A stretch of 64,000 nucleotides of DNA from Burkholderiales bacterium (GCA_019634975.1 JAHCAI010000002.1:310001-374000); one strand, 5' to 3'. Positions 15,501 through 25,102 are shown, counted from the first letter of the stretch. The notes: generated by a model not told the origin, from the sequence alone. A program made the numbers and translations.

Positions 15501-17237
15501 ATGGCGCGGCAGAAAAAGCGTCCCGAGGAGTTGCGCAGTCACCGCTGGTTCGGCACCCGCGGTTTGCGCTCGTTCACCCACCGCTCGCGCGCGCTGCAGA
15601 TGGGCTATGCGATCGAGGATTTCGCCGGCAAGCCGGTGATCGCGATCATCAACACCTGGAGCGACATCAATCCCTGCCACGCGCATTTCCGCACTCGCGC
15701 CGAGGAGGTCAAGCGCGGCGTGTGGCAGGCCGGCGGCTTCCCGCTGGAAATGCCGGCGATCGCGCTGGCCGAACCCTTCCAGAAACCCTCGACCATGCTC
15801 TACCGCAACATGCTGGCGATGGAGACCGAGGAGCTGCTGCGCGGCTACCCGGTGGACGGCGCGGTGCTGATGGGCGGCTGCGACAAGACCACCCCGGCGC
15901 TGGTGATGGGGGCGACCTCGATGGGTCTGCCTTTCATCTATGTGCCCGCCGGCCCGATGCTGCGCGGCAACTGGCACGGCGAGCCGCTGGGTTCGGGCAG
16001 CGATTCCTGGAAGTACTGGGCGGAACTGCGCGCCGGCACCATCACCGAGAATGAATGGGACGAGGTGGAGGCGGGCATTGCGCGCTCCTACGGCCACTGC
16101 ATGACCATGGGCACGGCATCGACGATGACCTCGGCGGCGGAAACGCTGGGCCTGACGCTGCCCGGCGCCGCCTCGATTCCGGCACCCGACGCCAACCATC
16201 CGCGCATGGCCACGGCCAGCGGGCGGCGCATTGTCGAGATGGTGTGGGAGGATCTGAAGCCTTCCGACATCCTCACCGCGCAGGCCTTCGACAACGCGAT
16301 CACCGTGGTGCATGCGCTGTCCGGCTCGACCAATGCGCTGATCCACCTGGTGGCGATGGCGGGGCGTGCCGGGGTCGACCTGAAACTCGACCGTTTCGAC
16401 GAACTGGCGCGACGCACGCCGGTGCTGGCCAATATCCGTCCGGCGGGGAAGAAGTACCTGATGGAAGACTTCTATTACGCCGGCGGACTGCGCGCGATGC
16501 TGTCCGAGCTGAAGGACCTGCTGAACCTTGACTGCCTGACGGCCAACGGCCGCACGCTGGGCGAAAACCTCGAGGGCGCGAAGATCTACAACGATGACGT
16601 GATCCGCCGCCGCGGCAATCCCCTGTCGGCGAGCGGCGGCCTCGCGGTGCTGCGCGGCAACCTGGCGCCCGACGGCGCGGTGATCAAGCCGACGGCGGCC
16701 GAGCCGCATCTGCTGAAGCACACCGGCCCGGCGGTGGTGTTCAAAAACTACGACGACATGTATGCCCGCGTCGACGACGAAAACCTCAAGGTCGACGAAA
16801 ACTCGGTGCTGGTGCTGCAGAATGCCGGGCCGCAGGGCGGGCCGGGCATGCCGGAATGGGGGCAGTTGCCGATTCCGAAAAAGCTGCTGCAGAAGGGTGT
16901 GCGCGACATGGTGCGCATTTCGGATGCGCGCATGAGCGGCACCTCGTACGGCGCCTGCGTGCTGCATGTGGCGCCGGAGGCGCATGTCGGCGGTCCGCTG
17001 GCGCTGGTGCGCGACGGCGACCTGATCGAGCTGGATGTCGAGGCGCGCAAACTGGAGCTCAAGGTCAGCGCCGAAGAGCTTGCGAAGCGCCGGCGGGAAT
17101 GGAAACAGCCGGCGCCGCATTACACCCGCGGTTACGGCGCGATCTATGTGCAGCACATCACCCAGGCCGACAAGGGCTGCGACCTCGACGTGCTGCATAG
17201 AGGCGACCCGACGCCCGACCCCGAAGTCGTTCACTGA
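15501..17237 (+). CDS. IlvD/Edd-family sugar-acid dehydratase (L-arabinonate dehydratase-like)
   Basis: A 578-residue iron-sulfur dehydratase. Three cysteines, C59 (NPCHAHF), C127 (GGCDKTTPA) and C200 (YGHCMTMG), fit the [2Fe-2S] ligands, and K129 and S479 (ARMSGTSYG) are at catalytic positions. As I recall, the L-arabinonate dehydratase of Rhizobium leguminosarum uses ligands with the same numbering, which supports a sugar-acid dehydratase over dihydroxy-acid dehydratase IlvD. The product would be a 2-keto-3-deoxy sugar acid. The HpaI-type aldolase downstream is a fitting next enzyme. ATG 15501 follows a GAGGAG ribosome binding site. Confidence 0.85.
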   Translation: MARQKKRPEELRSHRWFGTRGLRSFTHRSRALQMGYAIEDFAGKPVIAIINTWSDINPCHAHFRTRAEEVKRGVWQAGGFPLEMPAIALAEPFQKPSTMLYRNMLAMETEELLRGYPVDGAVLMGGCDKTTPALVMGATSMGLPFIYVPAGPMLRGNWHGEPLGSGSDSWKYWAELRAGTITENEWDEVEAGIARSYGHCMTMGTASTMTSAAETLGLTLPGAASIPAPDANHPRMATASGRRIVEMVWEDLKPSDILTAQAFDNAITVVHALSGSTNALIHLVAMAGRAGVDLKLDRFDELARRTPVLANIRPAGKKYLMEDFYYAGGLRAMLSELKDLLNLDCLTANGRTLGENLEGAKIYNDDVIRRRGNPLSASGGLAVLRGNLAPDGAVIKPTAAEPHLLKHTGPAVVFKNYDDMYARVDDENLKVDENSVLVLQNAGPQGGPGMPEWGQLPIPKKLLQKGVRDMVRISDARMSGTSYGACVLHVAPEAHVGGPLALVRDGDLIELDVEARKLELKVSAEELAKRRREWKQPAPHYTRGYGAIYVQHITQADKGCDLDVLHRGDPTPDPEVVH

Positions 17238-17392
17238 AAAATGCCCGGTCTCGCCATGACTTTGTCGCCCGCTGCGTTCCTCCTCGCCTTACCTTTCGGT
17301 AATGTCTCGTCGGAGCCTCGCGTGCTCCTCGTCCTGGCTTCGCGCGGATCATTCTTCCCGCTTCGTAAACATTGTTATTGATTGGAGTGACC
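17238..17392. other. Spacer with possible dispersed repeat
   Basis: A 155-base gap between the dehydratase and aldolase genes, without an ORF. It includes CTCCTCG-type units in both orientations and a small TTACC/GGTAA hairpin. It may be a dispersed intergenic repeat. Nothing else can be supported. Confidence 0.3.
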
Positions 17393-18154
17393 ATGGATTT
17401 ACCCGTCAACAAGTTCAAGCAGGCGATCAGGGCCGGCAAGCCGCAGATCGGCATCTGGTCGAGCCTGTGCAGCGCGATCTCGGCCGAGGTGCTGGCCGAT
17501 GCCGGTTTTGACTGGGTGCTGCTCGACAGCGAGCATTCGCCCAATGAACTGCCGATCGTGCAGAACCAGCTCGATGCGATGCTCGCCGGCAGCACCGAGG
17601 GCATCGTGCGTCCGGCCTGGAACGACACCGTGCTGATCAAGCGTTTTCTCGACGTCGGCGCGCGCACGCTGCTGATCCCGTACGTGCAGAACGCCGAGGA
17701 GGCGAAGCGCGCGGTCGCGGCAACGCGTTACCCGCCGCAGGGCGTGCGCGGCGTCTCGGGCTGCACCCGCGCCAATCGTTACGGCCGCGTGAAGGACTAT
17801 TTCAAGCGCGTGCATGACGAGCTCTGCGTGCTGGTGCAGGTGGAGACCCGGGCGGCGATGAAGGAAATCGAGGCCATTGCCGCGGTCGAGGGCGTGGACG
17901 GCATTTTCATCGGGCCCAACGATCTCGCGGCCGACATGGGTTACCTCGGCAACTGGCAGCATCCGGAGGTGTGGAAGGTCATGGAAGAGGCCGCGAAGCG
18001 GATCACCAAGGCCGGCAAGGCCCCGGGCATCCTCGTCGGAGAGGCCGATGGCCAGCGCTGCCTGGACATGGGCTATCTGTTCGTTGCTGTGGGCTCGGAT
18101 CTGGTGATGCTCGCCCGCGGCAGCGAAGCGCTGGCGGCGAAATTCAAAAAATAA
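17393..18154 (+). CDS. HpcH/HpaI-family class II 2-keto-3-deoxy acid aldolase
   Basis: A 253-residue TIM-barrel, metal-dependent aldolase. Family marks are the SEHSPNE segment, the VRPAWND strand with its catalytic arginine, the glutamate metal ligand in VQVETRAAM and the aspartate ligand in IGPNDLAADMG. Relatives (HpaI, RhmA, GarL) cleave 2-keto-3-deoxy acids to pyruvate and an aldehyde. Placed after an arabinonate-type dehydratase, it probably completes a non-phosphorylating route giving pyruvate and glycolaldehyde or a similar aldehyde. ATG 17393 with TTGGAG upstream is chosen over an in-frame start 21 bases earlier. Confidence 0.88.
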   Translation: MDLPVNKFKQAIRAGKPQIGIWSSLCSAISAEVLADAGFDWVLLDSEHSPNELPIVQNQLDAMLAGSTEGIVRPAWNDTVLIKRFLDVGARTLLIPYVQNAEEAKRAVAATRYPPQGVRGVSGCTRANRYGRVKDYFKRVHDELCVLVQVETRAAMKEIEAIAAVEGVDGIFIGPNDLAADMGYLGNWQHPEVWKVMEEAAKRITKAGKAPGILVGEADGQRCLDMGYLFVAVGSDLVMLARGSEALAAKFKK

Positions 18155-18162
18155 TAAAAAAT

Positions 18163-18180
18163 CAAGTATTTATGATTTAT
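18163..18180 (+). repeat. AT-rich AAGTATTTG element, partial copy 2
   Basis: AAGTATTTA (18164-18172) followed by TGATTTAT, in the 48-base gap between aldolase and transporter genes. It matches eight of nine core bases of the element seen at four other places. A perfect 6-bp hairpin CCGGCG/CGCCGG follows at 18181-18196. Confidence 0.5.
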
Positions 18181-18202
18181 CCGGCGTGAGCGCCGGCCTC
18201 AG

Positions 18203-19588
18203 ATGACGTCCTCGAAATCCGCCCCGCTGCTGGCTTTGGCGATCGTCGCTGCGGCGGCGGCGGTTTTCTTCACACCACCGCCCGCAGGCGTGTCAGTCAA
18301 CGTGATGCACACCGGCGGGCTGCTGGTGCTGGTGATGGGGCTGTGGGCTACCGGCATCGTGCCCGAGGCGCTGACCGCGTTGCTGTTTTTCGCGCTGGCG
18401 GTACTGCTGGAGGTCGCGAGGCCGGAAGTCATTTTCTCCGGCTTTGCTTCCGGCACATTGTGGCTGGTGCTCGGCGGACTGGTGATCGCCGAGGCGGTGC
18501 GCATGACCGGTCTCGGCGAGCGCATTGCGCGGGCGGCTCTCGGCACGCGGGTGTGGACCTATCCGCAGCTGGTCACCGCCGCGGTGCTGGTGGCGGTGGT
18601 GCTGGCCTTCCTGATGCCGGCCACCGTCGGCCGCATCCTGCTGCTGGTGCCGATACTTGCTGCGGTGGCCGAGCGCCACGGACTCGCGCCGGGGACGCCG
18701 GGACACAGCGGCGTGCTGTTCGCGACCATCATCGCCTCCTTCCAGTGCGGTACCGCGATCCTGCCGGCCAATGCCCCGAACCTGGTGCTGGCCGGCGCCG
18801 CGGAGACGCTCTATGGCGTGCAGCTGATCTACGCCGAGTACCTGTGGGCACAGTTTCCGGTGATGGGCATCATCAAGGGCGCGCTGATCGTCGTGCTCGT
18901 GTGCTGGATGTTTCCTGCGCAGACCAGCGGCGCCGGCGCGACGGCCGAGTTGCGGCCGATGAGCGGCAACGAAAAGCGCCTGGCGGCGATCGTGCTGGTC
19001 GCCCTTGCGCTGTGGGCCAGCGACTTCCTGCACGGCATCCGGCCGGGCTGGATTGCGCTTGCCGCCGCAGTGGTGGCGATGCTGCCCAGGATCGGCGCGG
19101 TGCCGGCTTCGATTTTCCAGGAACGGGTCAAGTTCGGCACCTTCTTCTATATCGGCGGCATCCTCGGCCTCGGCGCGGTGATGCTCGACACCGGCCTGAG
19201 CACGGCGATCGGCAATGCGCTGCTGCAGGTCGTGCGCCTGGAGCGCGATGCCGATGCCGCGAATTTCATCACGCTCAGCGTGCTGTCGACGCTGGCCTCG
19301 ACGATTGTCACCAATCCGGCGCAGCCGGCGCTGCTGTCGCCGCTCGCGGGCACCTTCGCCGAAGCCGCCGGCTGGCCGCTGCAGGCGGCGCTGATGACCA
19401 TGGCCGTGGGTTTTTCGACACTGCTGTTTCCGTACCAGGCGCCGCCGGTGGTGGTCGGCATGCAGATGGCCGGCCTGCGGCTGCGCGATGCGCTGCGGCT
19501 CACCATGCCGCTGGCGCTGATCAGCATTTTCGCGCTGATACCGCTGCACTACCTGTGGTGGCGGATCATCGGTTATTTCGGCCACTGA
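18203..19588 (+). CDS. SLC13/DASS-family sodium-anion symporter
   Basis: A 461-residue integral membrane protein with about 11-12 hydrophobic segments. It belongs to the divalent anion:sodium symporter group, which takes up dicarboxylates, tartrate or sulfate. Two inverted halves are visible, with conserved ILPANAPN near residue 192 and TNPAQPA near residue 370 at the positions of the Ser-Asn-Thr substrate loops of the family. It follows the aldolase gene by 48 bases, so it is the likely importer for the sugar-acid or carboxylate pathway. There is no clear ribosome binding site; a hairpin lies just upstream of ATG. Confidence 0.82.
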   Translation: MTSSKSAPLLALAIVAAAAAVFFTPPPAGVSVNVMHTGGLLVLVMGLWATGIVPEALTALLFFALAVLLEVARPEVIFSGFASGTLWLVLGGLVIAEAVRMTGLGERIARAALGTRVWTYPQLVTAAVLVAVVLAFLMPATVGRILLLVPILAAVAERHGLAPGTPGHSGVLFATIIASFQCGTAILPANAPNLVLAGAAETLYGVQLIYAEYLWAQFPVMGIIKGALIVVLVCWMFPAQTSGAGATAELRPMSGNEKRLAAIVLVALALWASDFLHGIRPGWIALAAAVVAMLPRIGAVPASIFQERVKFGTFFYIGGILGLGAVMLDTGLSTAIGNALLQVVRLERDADAANFITLSVLSTLASTIVTNPAQPALLSPLAGTFAEAAGWPLQAALMTMAVGFSTLLFPYQAPPVVVGMQMAGLRLRDALRLTMPLALISIFALIPLHYLWWRIIGYFGH

Positions 19589-19600
19589 GGGAGCTGTGAC

Positions 19601-20713
19601 ATGACTTCCCCGCTGTTCGCACCGCTCGCCGTCGGCGGGCATGCGCTGTCCAACCGCATCACCGTCGCGCCGATGTGCCAGTACAGCGCGGTCGACGGTT
19701 CGATGGGCGACTGGCACATCATGCACCTCGGTTCGCTGGCGGTCTCCGGCGCGTCGATGCTGGTGATGGAGGCGACCGCCGTGACGCCGGATGGCCGCAT
19801 CACGCCGCATTGCCCGGGCCTGTATTCGGATGCCAACGAGGCGGCGATGAGGCGCATCGCCGATTTCATCCGCAGCCTGTCGCCCATTGTGCTGGGCGTG
19901 CAGCTCGCCCATGCCGGGCGCAAGGCCTCCAGCCACCGACCGTGGCAGGGTCACGGCCCGCTGAAGCCCGTTGAAGGCGCCTGGCGGATGCTGGCGCCCT
20001 CGCCACTGCCGCTGGCCGCGGGCTGGCCGGTGCCGCATGAAATGAGCCGCACCGACATGGATGCCTTGACCGCGGCTTTCGCGCAGGCGGCGCGGCGCGC
20101 GGCGCGCATCGGCCTCGATTTCATCGAACTGCATTCGACCCACGGCTACCTGCTCTCGGAATTCCTGTCGCCGCTGGCGAACCGGCGCAGTGATGCCTAT
20201 GGCGGCAGCCTCGACAACCGCATGCGTTATCCGCTGGAGGTGTTTCGCGCGGTACGCGAGGCCTTTCCGGCCGAGCGTTTTGTCGGTGCCAAGATTTCCG
20301 GCAGCGACTTCGCCGCGGGCGGCTGGACGCCGGACGAGGCGGTGGCCTATGCACGGGCGCTCAAGGCCGAGGGCTGTGCTTATGTGACGGTGTCCGGCGG
20401 CGGCGTCGTGCTCGACGCGAAAATCCCGGTGGCGCCCGGCTACCAGGTGCCCTTCGCGGAGCGCGTGAAAAAGGAGACCGGCATCATCACCGGCGCGGTG
20501 GGACTGATCAGCGATCCGCGGCAGGCCGAAGCCGTCATCGCCGGCGGACAGGCTGATTTCGTGTCGCTGGCGCGGGCGATGCTGTTCAATCCGCGCTGGC
20601 CGCAGCATGCCGCGGTTGCGCTGGGCGCAGAGGCCGGGTGGCCACCGCAGTACGAGCGCGGATCGCCGAAGCTGTGGCCGCCGGGACGGGCCATCGGCAG
20701 TGCGGGGCGTTGA
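19601..20713 (+). CDS. Old Yellow Enzyme-family NAD(P)H:flavin oxidoreductase (YqjM/NamA-like)
   Basis: A 370-residue FMN-dependent ene-reductase. The thermophilic-like class is indicated by the cysteine in APMCQYSA (about residue 26), the QLAHAGRKASS segment, an HSTHGYLLSEFLSPLANRR active-site stretch, and the phosphate-binding end GQADFVSLARAML. The second position of the usual HxAHGYL motif is altered (STHGYL). These enzymes reduce activated C=C bonds of enones and related compounds in the cytoplasm. It starts 12 bases after the transporter gene and probably shares its transcript. The natural substrate is unknown. Confidence 0.88.
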   Translation: MTSPLFAPLAVGGHALSNRITVAPMCQYSAVDGSMGDWHIMHLGSLAVSGASMLVMEATAVTPDGRITPHCPGLYSDANEAAMRRIADFIRSLSPIVLGVQLAHAGRKASSHRPWQGHGPLKPVEGAWRMLAPSPLPLAAGWPVPHEMSRTDMDALTAAFAQAARRAARIGLDFIELHSTHGYLLSEFLSPLANRRSDAYGGSLDNRMRYPLEVFRAVREAFPAERFVGAKISGSDFAAGGWTPDEAVAYARALKAEGCAYVTVSGGGVVLDAKIPVAPGYQVPFAERVKKETGIITGAVGLISDPRQAEAVIAGGQADFVSLARAMLFNPRWPQHAAVALGAEAGWPPQYERGSPKLWPPGRAIGSAGR

Positions 20714-20761
20714 GACGAAGCCCGCACCCCGGGGCTGTGAAGCGGGCAGGGCGGCTGCGCC

Positions 20762-21343
20762 ATGAGCCTCTGGTTTCCGGTCGGGACGGTGCTGACTGCC
20801 TATGCGCTGTTTGCGGCGGCCCTGGTCTGCGCCGCGGCAGTCGGTGCGCGGCGCAGGGGGCGCAGCCCGGTGCGCTGGGGATCCACGGTCGCTGCGGCGA
20901 TGGCCCTGTTCCTGTTCTGGGACTGGCCGCTGGTGTGGCTGTCCCATCACCACCGCTGCGCGAACGAGTCAGGCCTCAAGGTCTTCGTGACGCCCGCGCA
21001 GTGGCGCGAGTCCGCGGGAACCGGTAGCGCGCAGCAGGCTGCCGGTGCCGCGGAACACTGGGGCGCGAGGCGCTTCGCGCTGCTGTACCGCAATCACCTC
21101 ACCTCCGGCGACGAGGGCGAGCTGTTCCTGAAGGTCTGGCGCTGGACTGACGAACTGGTGGATACGCATACCGGCGAATTGCTCGCGCGCCGCATCAATT
21201 TTTCCGCCGGCAACGGCTACCGGCACTCCGATCCGCCGCTGAAATTCTGGCTGCAGGTCCGTGACTGCGAGGGTGCGCCCGAGGACGCGCGGCGGCTTGC
21301 GGCCCTGCTCAGGGAGTTCCGCGAGGCCATGAAGCGGCCTTAG
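20762..21343 (+). CDS. Hypothetical two-segment membrane-anchored protein
   Basis: A 193-residue protein not recognised as a known family. Two hydrophobic segments (about residues 5-28 and 41-60) lead into a soluble domain of about 130 residues rich in charged and aromatic residues (ALLYRNHLTSGDEGELFLKV, KFWLQVRDCEG). The soluble part is probably periplasmic or cytoplasmic depending on topology. It follows the OYE gene by 48 bases. Codon use matches the neighbours, so it is likely a genuine gene. Confidence 0.6.
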   Translation: MSLWFPVGTVLTAYALFAAALVCAAAVGARRRGRSPVRWGSTVAAAMALFLFWDWPLVWLSHHHRCANESGLKVFVTPAQWRESAGTGSAQQAAGAAEHWGARRFALLYRNHLTSGDEGELFLKVWRWTDELVDTHTGELLARRINFSAGNGYRHSDPPLKFWLQVRDCEGAPEDARRLAALLREFREAMKRP

Positions 21344-21460
21344 GCCGCCCTCCGCATGGCGTTTGCGAAGGGCGGGGAACCGGGGTCAAGGGACAGGGGG
21401 TGCCGGGGGCAAGGCGGATTCACGGCCGGGCTGCGGGAACCCGGCAGACTATAATGGCGC

Positions 21461-23668
21461 ATGCCACTCGCACTGCAGCCGGTCAAAGACATATTCAGCC
21501 ACCGCAAGTACTGGGCGGCGCGCTTCGGCACGGCACCCTTCCTGCCGATGTCGCGCGCCGAGATGGACAAACTCGGCTGGGAGGAGTGCGACATCATCCT
21601 CGTCACCGGCGATGCCTATGTCGATCATCCGAGTTTCGGCATGGCCATCGTCGGCCGCCTGCTCGAGGCGCAGGGCTTTCGCGTCGGCATCATTGCCCAG
21701 CCGGACTGGCATTCGGCCGACGCCTTCCGCGCACTGGGCCGGCCGAAGCTGTTTTTCGGCGTCACCGCCGGCAACATGGATTCGATGGTCAACCGCTACA
21801 CCGCCGACCGCCGGCTGCGCAGCGACGACGCCTACACACCCAATGCCGAAGGCGGCAGGCGGCCTGACCGCTCGGTGATCGTCTACAGCCAGCGCGCGCG
21901 CGAAGCCTTTCCCGACGTGCCCATTGTCATCGGCGGCATCGAGGCAAGTCTCAGGCGCATCGCGCATTTCGACTACTGGTCGGAGAAGGTGCGGCGCTCG
22001 GTGCTGGTCGATGCCAAGGCCGACATCCTGGTCTACGGCAACGCCGAGCGCGCCATCGTCGATATTGCGCACCGCTGCGCCGCGCGGCAGAAGCCCGCGG
22101 AGATGACCGACATCCGCGGCACGGCCATTCTGCGGCCGGCCGTGCCGGCGGACTGGATCGAGATCGATTCCACGACCATCGATACGCCGGGGCCGCTCAA
22201 TCCGCCCATCGACCCCTACGCGATGGAGGGCTCCGCCGCGGCGAAGCCGGCGGCGCCCGCCGCCGGCGCGCAGGTGGTGCGTTTCATCCGCGAGGTCAAA
22301 AACGCCGACCGCGCACGCAGCGTGATCCGCATGCCCTCGTACGAGGCGGTGGCGGAGGACCCGGTGCTCTACGCCCATGCCTCGCGCATCCTGCACGTCG
22401 AGTCCAATCCCGGCAACGCGCGGGCGCTGGTGCAGCGTCACGGCGAGGGCAAGAACGCGAGGGAAGTGTGGATCAATCCGCCGCCGATCCCGCTGACGAT
22501 GAAGGAGATGGACGCGCTGTACGAGCTGCCCTATGCGCGCGTGCCGCACCCGGCCTACGGCAAGGCGAAGATTCCCGCGTACGAGATGATCCGCTTCTCG
22601 GTGACCATCCAGCGCGGCTGCTTCGGCGGCTGCACCTTCTGTTCCATTACCGAGCACGAGGGCCGCATCATCCAGAACCGCTCCGAGGATTCGATCATCC
22701 GCGAGGTCGAGCACATCCGCGACAGCGTGCCCGGCTTCACCGGCGTCATTTCCGACCTCGGCGGGCCGACGGCCAACATGTACCGCCTCGCCTGCAAGAG
22801 CCGGGAGATCGAAAGCTCGTGCCGCAGGCCCTCCTGCGTCTATCCCGGCATATGCCCCAACCTCAACACCGACCACTCCTCGCTGATCAAGCTGTACCGG
22901 CGTGCCCGTGCGCTGCCCGGCATCAAGAAAATCCTGATCGGTTCCGGCGTGCGCTATGACCTCGCGGTGGAGTCGCCCGAGTATGTGAAGGAGCTGGCCC
23001 AGCACCATGTCGGCGGCTACCTGAAGATCGCGCCGGAGGCCCTGGCCGAAGGCCCGCTGTCGAAGATGATGAAGCCCGGCGTCGGCAGCTATTACAAGTT
23101 CAAGGAACTGTTCGACAAATACTCGCGCGAGGCCGGCAAGGAACAGTACCTGATCCCCTACTTCATTGCTGCACATCCCGGCACCACTGACGAGGACATG
23201 CTGGAGCTGGCGCTGTGGCTGAAGCAGAACGGCTTCCGCGCCGACCAGGTGCAGGCCTTCCTGCCTTCGCCGATGGCAACCGCGACGGCGATGTACCATT
23301 CCGGCAAGAATCCGCTGCGCAAGGTCACGCGGACCAGCGAGGACGTGGTCATTCCGAAAGGCCTCAAGGTGCGCCGTCTGCACAAGGCCTTCCTGCGCTA
23401 CCACGATCCCGAAAACTGGCCGATGCTGCGCGAGGCGCTGCGGCGCATGGGCCGCGCCGACCTGATCGGTTCCGGCAAGCGCCAGCTGATTCCGTCATTC
23501 CAGCCCGCAGGCACCGGCCAGAAGCCGGAGGGCGCGCGCAGGCCGACCAAGTATCAGTCCTTCCGCACCCAGCACACCGGCTTGCCGCCGGCGCCGCAGG
23601 ACCGTGACCGCAAGGCGCGTGCGGCGAGCCCGAAAAAATCGCCGGCTCGCGCCTCGAGGTCGCGCTAG
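21461..23668 (+). CDS. YgiQ-family radical SAM protein
   Basis: A 735-residue radical SAM protein. The [4Fe-4S] cluster cysteines are C387, C391 and C394 in [11 protein letters not shown], preceded by a cobalamin-binding-like N-terminal domain and followed by the conserved YgiQ C-terminal region ([27 protein letters not shown]). The tail (last 60 residues) is basic and disordered-looking. The family is widespread but its reaction is unknown. A TATAAT lies just before the start (21450-21455). The stop overlaps that of the convergent gene in a shared CTAG (23665-23668). Confidence 0.92.
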   Translation: MPLALQPVKDIFSHRKYWAARFGTAPFLPMSRAEMDKLGWEECDIILVTGDAYVDHPSFGMAIVGRLLEAQGFRVGIIAQPDWHSADAFRALGRPKLFFGVTAGNMDSMVNRYTADRRLRSDDAYTPNAEGGRRPDRSVIVYSQRAREAFPDVPIVIGGIEASLRRIAHFDYWSEKVRRSVLVDAKADILVYGNAERAIVDIAHRCAARQKPAEMTDIRGTAILRPAVPADWIEIDSTTIDTPGPLNPPIDPYAMEGSAAAKPAAPAAGAQVVRFIREVKNADRARSVIRMPSYEAVAEDPVLYAHASRILHVESNPGNARALVQRHGEGKNAREVWINPPPIPLTMKEMDALYELPYARVPHPAYGKAKIPAYEMIRFSVTIQRGCFGGCTFCSITEHEGRIIQNRSEDSIIREVEHIRDSVPGFTGVISDLGGPTANMYRLACKSREIESSCRRPSCVYPGICPNLNTDHSSLIKLYRRARALPGIKKILIGSGVRYDLAVESPEYVKELAQHHVGGYLKIAPEALAEGPLSKMMKPGVGSYYKFKELFDKYSREAGKEQYLIPYFIAAHPGTTDEDMLELALWLKQNGFRADQVQAFLPSPMATATAMYHSGKNPLRKVTRTSEDVVIPKGLKVRRLHKAFLRYHDPENWPMLREALRRMGRADLIGSGKRQLIPSFQPAGTGQKPEGARRPTKYQSFRTQHTGLPPAPQDRDRKARAASPKKSPARASRSR

Positions 23669-24210
23669 GCTGCCGGCTGAGCGCGACGGCGCAGCAGCGC
23701 TGACGTGCCGACCACCAGCAGATCGAGTACGCAGTAGAAGGCGCCGGCCGCAAGCGGCGGATTGAGGGTGTGCAGACCCAGCCCCGGAACCTCGGCATGC
23801 CAGCGCCAGTTGCCCAGCGCGGTGCCGAAGATTTCCATCGCCAGCGCGAGCAGGAACATCACGGCGTAGAGTTTGCGCGCGCGGCTCAGCGCCATGCAGG
23901 CGAGCAGCAATGCGAACAGCGGCGGTCCCAGGGTGTCGCTCCCGCTCCAGGCGAGGGTGAGGACCAGCGGAGCCGCGGAGGCCGGTACCGCCCAGGTCAC
24001 CCAGTCAGGCAGGCGCGTTGCGAGGCGCAGGCCGAGCGCGAAGAGCAGGGCATGGCCCGGGGGCACGAACAGGGGGATGTTGCCGAGGCGGTAATCATAG
24101 AGCCCCCATACCAGCGACAGCAGGATCTCGCCCAGCGTTGCATAGGCCACGCACACCGTGAGGCTCAGCCGGGCCGCCGCGGATGATCCCGCCATCCACC
24201 ACAGCAGCAT
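23665..24210 (-). CDS. Hypothetical multi-pass membrane protein, possibly 5'-truncated
   Basis: An ORF of 181 codons from the first ATG, with about five hydrophobic segments ([30 protein letters not shown] and others). I do not recognise the family. The reading frame continues upstream to about 24350 without a stop. The upstream part still reads like membrane protein (PIVLLIPAGLITDQHLTPWG), but has no ATG, GTG or TTG. It runs into the AT-rich repeat at 24324. Either an unusual start is used or the original 5' end was lost at that repeat. It shares stop-codon bases with ygiQ. Confidence 0.5.
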   Translation of the reverse strand: MLLWWMAGSSAAARLSLTVCVAYATLGEILLSLVWGLYDYRLGNIPLFVPPGHALLFALGLRLATRLPDWVTWAVPASAAPLVLTLAWSGSDTLGPPLFALLLACMALSRARKLYAVMFLLALAMEIFGTALGNWRWHAEVPGLGLHTLNPPLAAGAFYCVLDLLVVGTSALLRRRAQPAA

Positions 24211-24323
24211 GCCCCATGTTGCGAGGCTGACCGCCGGCTGGCCCCATGGGGTCAGGTGCTGATCGGTGATGAGACCGGCAGGGATCAGCAGAACGATCGG
24301 CCAGCACGGCGGTGCGGCCGCGC

Positions 24324-24358
24324 TATTTATATAAGTATTTGTTTTTATTGATTATTTT
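24324..24358 (+). repeat. AT-rich AAGTATTTG element, copy 3
   Basis: ATTTATATAAGTATTTG followed by TTTTTATTGATTATTTT, nearly the same as the copy at 7744-7780. It lies between the membrane protein gene and the enoyl-CoA hydratase stop. Confidence 0.7.
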
Positions 24359-25092
24359 CCGGTAAATCGGGCTTTGCGCTTGTCCTTGAAGCTGGCGATG
24401 CCTTCCCGGGCATCGGCGCTCTGGCGGATGCGCTGGATCGTGGCACGGCCCTGTGCGGCGAGCTCCGAGGGTCCCTTGGGAATGACACGGCCGACATAAT
24501 CGCGCAGCACGGACAGCACCAGCGGCGCATTGTCGGCAAGCTGGCGCGCATATTCCAGCGCGGCGTCAAGCTGCCTCCCCGCGGGCACCAGCCGGTTCAC
24601 GAGCCCGACCTGGTACATGCGTTCGGCGCTGATCTCGTTGCCGACCAGCATCAGCTCCATCGCGACCTTGTGCGGGATGCGCGCGGCGAGCCCGGCGATC
24701 GCGGCACCGGTGAAGCCGACCTTGGCCTCGGGAAACATGAATTTCGCATCCTCCGCCGCGACGCAAAGATCGCACATCTGCACGATCACGACGCCGCCGC
24801 CGACCACCCAGCCGCCCACCGCGGCAACCAGCGGCTTCTGCATCATGACGCCGACATTGGGCACGCAGGCGGGGAAATCCTCGGGCGGGCCCTTGATGTC
24901 GGCACCGCCGGTGAAATGGGCGCCGGCATGGGTCAGCACGCCGACGCGGTCGTCACCTTCGTTGAGCCGGTCAAGCGCCGCGCGCAGCTGCTGCGCGACG
25001 TCGTTGTTGATGGCGTTGCGCTTGTCGGGGCGGTTCAGCGTGATGATGGCGACGCTGTCGCGGGATTCGTAGGTGACGACCGGGGTGCTCAT
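24352..25092 (-). CDS. Enoyl-CoA hydratase/isomerase (crotonase) family protein
   Basis: A 246-residue crotonase-fold enzyme. It shows LNRPDKRNAIN near the N-terminus, the first oxyanion-hole segment HFTGGADIKG, and the second, GGWVVGGG. The usual catalytic glutamates of classical hydratases are not clearly present: the position after the oxyanion helix reads FPEAKVGFTG. It may therefore be an isomerase, dehydratase or hydrolase on a CoA ester. It is 10 bases downstream of the acyl-CoA synthetase gene and is certainly co-transcribed with it. The stop codon falls within the AT-rich repeat. Confidence 0.85.
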   Translation of the reverse strand: MSTPVVTYESRDSVAIITLNRPDKRNAINNDVAQQLRAALDRLNEGDDRVGVLTHAGAHFTGGADIKGPPEDFPACVPNVGVMMQKPLVAAVGGWVVGGGVVIVQMCDLCVAAEDAKFMFPEAKVGFTGAAIAGLAARIPHKVAMELMLVGNEISAERMYQVGLVNRLVPAGRQLDAALEYARQLADNAPLVLSVLRDYVGRVIPKGPSELAAQGRATIQRIRQSADAREGIASFKDKRKARFTGK

Positions 25093-25102
25093 GCCTGCTC
25101 CT

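Noticed and set aside
15423-17234. A 603-codon ORF opposite the dehydratase gene.
   Set aside because: Full-length antisense shadow; the plus strand has the iron-sulfur cysteines and motifs of a known family.
18293-20953. An 886-codon open frame on the minus strand opposite the SLC13 and OYE genes.
   Set aside because: It is a shadow of GC-rich coding sequence: composition is rich in Arg, His and Gln, there is no recognisable domain, and the plus strand has two clear family members.
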